Positions 14,386-14,759 of a stretch of 14,759 nt of DNA are shown here, one piece after another. The DNA is taken from positions 1 to 14,759 of the forward strand of contig JACQGV010000217.1 in assembly GCA_016199375.1 (NCBI GenBank). The letters run 5' to 3'. The DNA comes from Chloroflexota bacterium. Lineage in GTDB: Bacteria; Chloroflexota; Dehalococcoidia; SHYM01. How positions within the stretch are numbered: the stretch's first letter is position 1; each line of letters starts with the position of its first letter. The notes under the pieces are model-generated. The model searched no databases, was not told where the DNA came from, and saw nothing but the letters and a program-made list of their open reading frames with translations. The position numbers were made by a program, and so were the translations under genes.

Positions 14386-14556
14386 ATGGCTCAGCGGACC
14401 GTCACAATGCAGCAGGCCGCGAGCAAGCCGCTGGCCCGGGCGCGGGCGAGCAGCCTGGTGCCTATGGCTGCCATGGGGTTGGTGCTGGCCCTGGCGACGC
14501 TTCTGGTCAGCATTATCCTCAGAAGCCCCGTCACCCACGGCAATCTGAGGCCGTAA
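14386..14556 (+). CDS. Small single-helix membrane protein (56 aa)
   Basis: The ATG has a perfect AAGGAGG eight bases upstream, and the ORF runs 56 codons to the TAA at 14554-14556. The product has a basic N-terminal segment (MAQRTVTMQQAASKPLARAR), one hydrophobic helix (about 25-45) and a short tail, SPVTHGNLRP. It lies 34 bases after the CuA-like gene and is probably the last visible gene of the operon, a small complex subunit. The last 11 codons lie inside the large inverted repeat, so the C-terminus may come from that element. Confidence 0.75.
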   Translation: MAQRTVTMQQAASKPLARARASSLVPMAAMGLVLALATLLVSIILRSPVTHGNLRP

Positions 14557-14758
14557 GGGTATCTCTCCTGCGGCTCGGGCAGGAAACGGCGCTCAGAGAT
14601 CGCCGGAATGAGCGCAGGACGGGCTCTTGGGCCCGTCCTGCGCTCATTCTGCGGCCGCCCTAACTGCCCCCGCCCGGCGATCTCTGAGCGCCGTTTCCTG
14701 CCCGAGCCGCAGGAGAGATACCCAAACGGCCCCAGATAGCCGTGGGTGACGGGGCTTC
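14522..14758. repeat. Large nested inverted repeat (85-bp arms)
   Basis: The left arm 14522-14606 pairs with 14674-14758 at 81 of 85 positions. The inner 50 bp (14557-14606 / 14674-14723) are perfect, and the four mismatches (14542, 14548, 14555, 14556) are all in the outer part. Between the arms lie another hairpin (14607-14648) and a 25-base spacer containing GCGGCCGC. The repeat reaches within one base of the window end, so its true right limit is unknown. It could be a palindromic mobile element, an inverted gene duplication or an assembly fold-back. Confidence 0.85.
14607..14648. terminator. Strong 18-bp hairpin at the centre of the inverted repeat
   Basis: AATGAGCGCAGGACGGGC (14607-14624) pairs perfectly with 14631-14648 around a six-base TCTTGG loop. 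It starts 50 bases after the stop of the 56-aa gene and would end the operon's transcript. There is no U tract, so intrinsic termination is plausible rather than certain. Confidence 0.6.
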
Positions 14759-14759
14759 A

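Noticed and set aside
14557..14759. Possible second, inverted copy of the 56-aa gene on the minus strand
   Set aside because: In the matching frame the right arm has TGA where the gene has AGA, and no stop at the TAA position, so no intact copy is visible within the window.

Overview
The window is GC-rich bacterial DNA with strongly G/C-ending codons in its main genes. Membrane respiratory genes dominate: a b6-type cytochrome b, a four-cluster Tat ferredoxin, an NrfD/ActC-like quinol protein and two copper-type (cupredoxin) proteins. NarL-type two-component pairs accompany them. The ActC-like NrfD and a small helix-turn-helix (HTH) family ending in a 'PWGLKRLL' motif fit Chloroflexota (Dehalococcoidia-like, probably uncultured). 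That placement rests on remembered family resemblance and is tentative. No rRNA, tRNA, CRISPR array, transposase or integrase was recognised.

Layout. Positions 1-3000 are an accessory, partly decayed stretch. It holds a C-terminal gene fragment (+), a coupled 49-aa ORF, a frameshifted HTH gene, two doubtful ORFs, an intact HTH/coiled-coil/zinc-ribbon gene and an XRE-type regulator pseudogene, nearly all on the minus strand. At 3008-5137 (-) lies a response regulator followed by a PAS sensor histidine kinase. Divergent from it, 5339-8033 (+) is a tightly coupled four-gene operon: cytochrome b, a 77-aa membrane protein and two secreted, C-terminally anchored beta-domain proteins. A hairpin terminator (8108-8135) separates it from a second, paralogous kinase/regulator pair (8152-10311, -). 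Divergent from that pair, 10555-14556 (+) is a second operon: cupredoxin lipoprotein, Tat ferredoxin, NrfD/ActC-like protein, CuA-like cupredoxin with an Ig-like domain, and a 56-aa membrane protein. The window ends in a large nested inverted repeat.

How the parts may work together (inference). The NrfD-like and cytochrome b proteins would exchange electrons with the menaquinone pool. The ferredoxin would carry electrons at the outer membrane face, and the cupredoxins would pass them to or from a partner outside the window. No c-type haem motif (CxxCH), Rieske protein or molybdopterin subunit is visible, so soluble electron transfer here may rely on copper rather than haem c. Each operon faces its own divergent two-component pair, and the two pairs are paralogous. 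This suggests a duplicated regulator-plus-respiratory-module arrangement.
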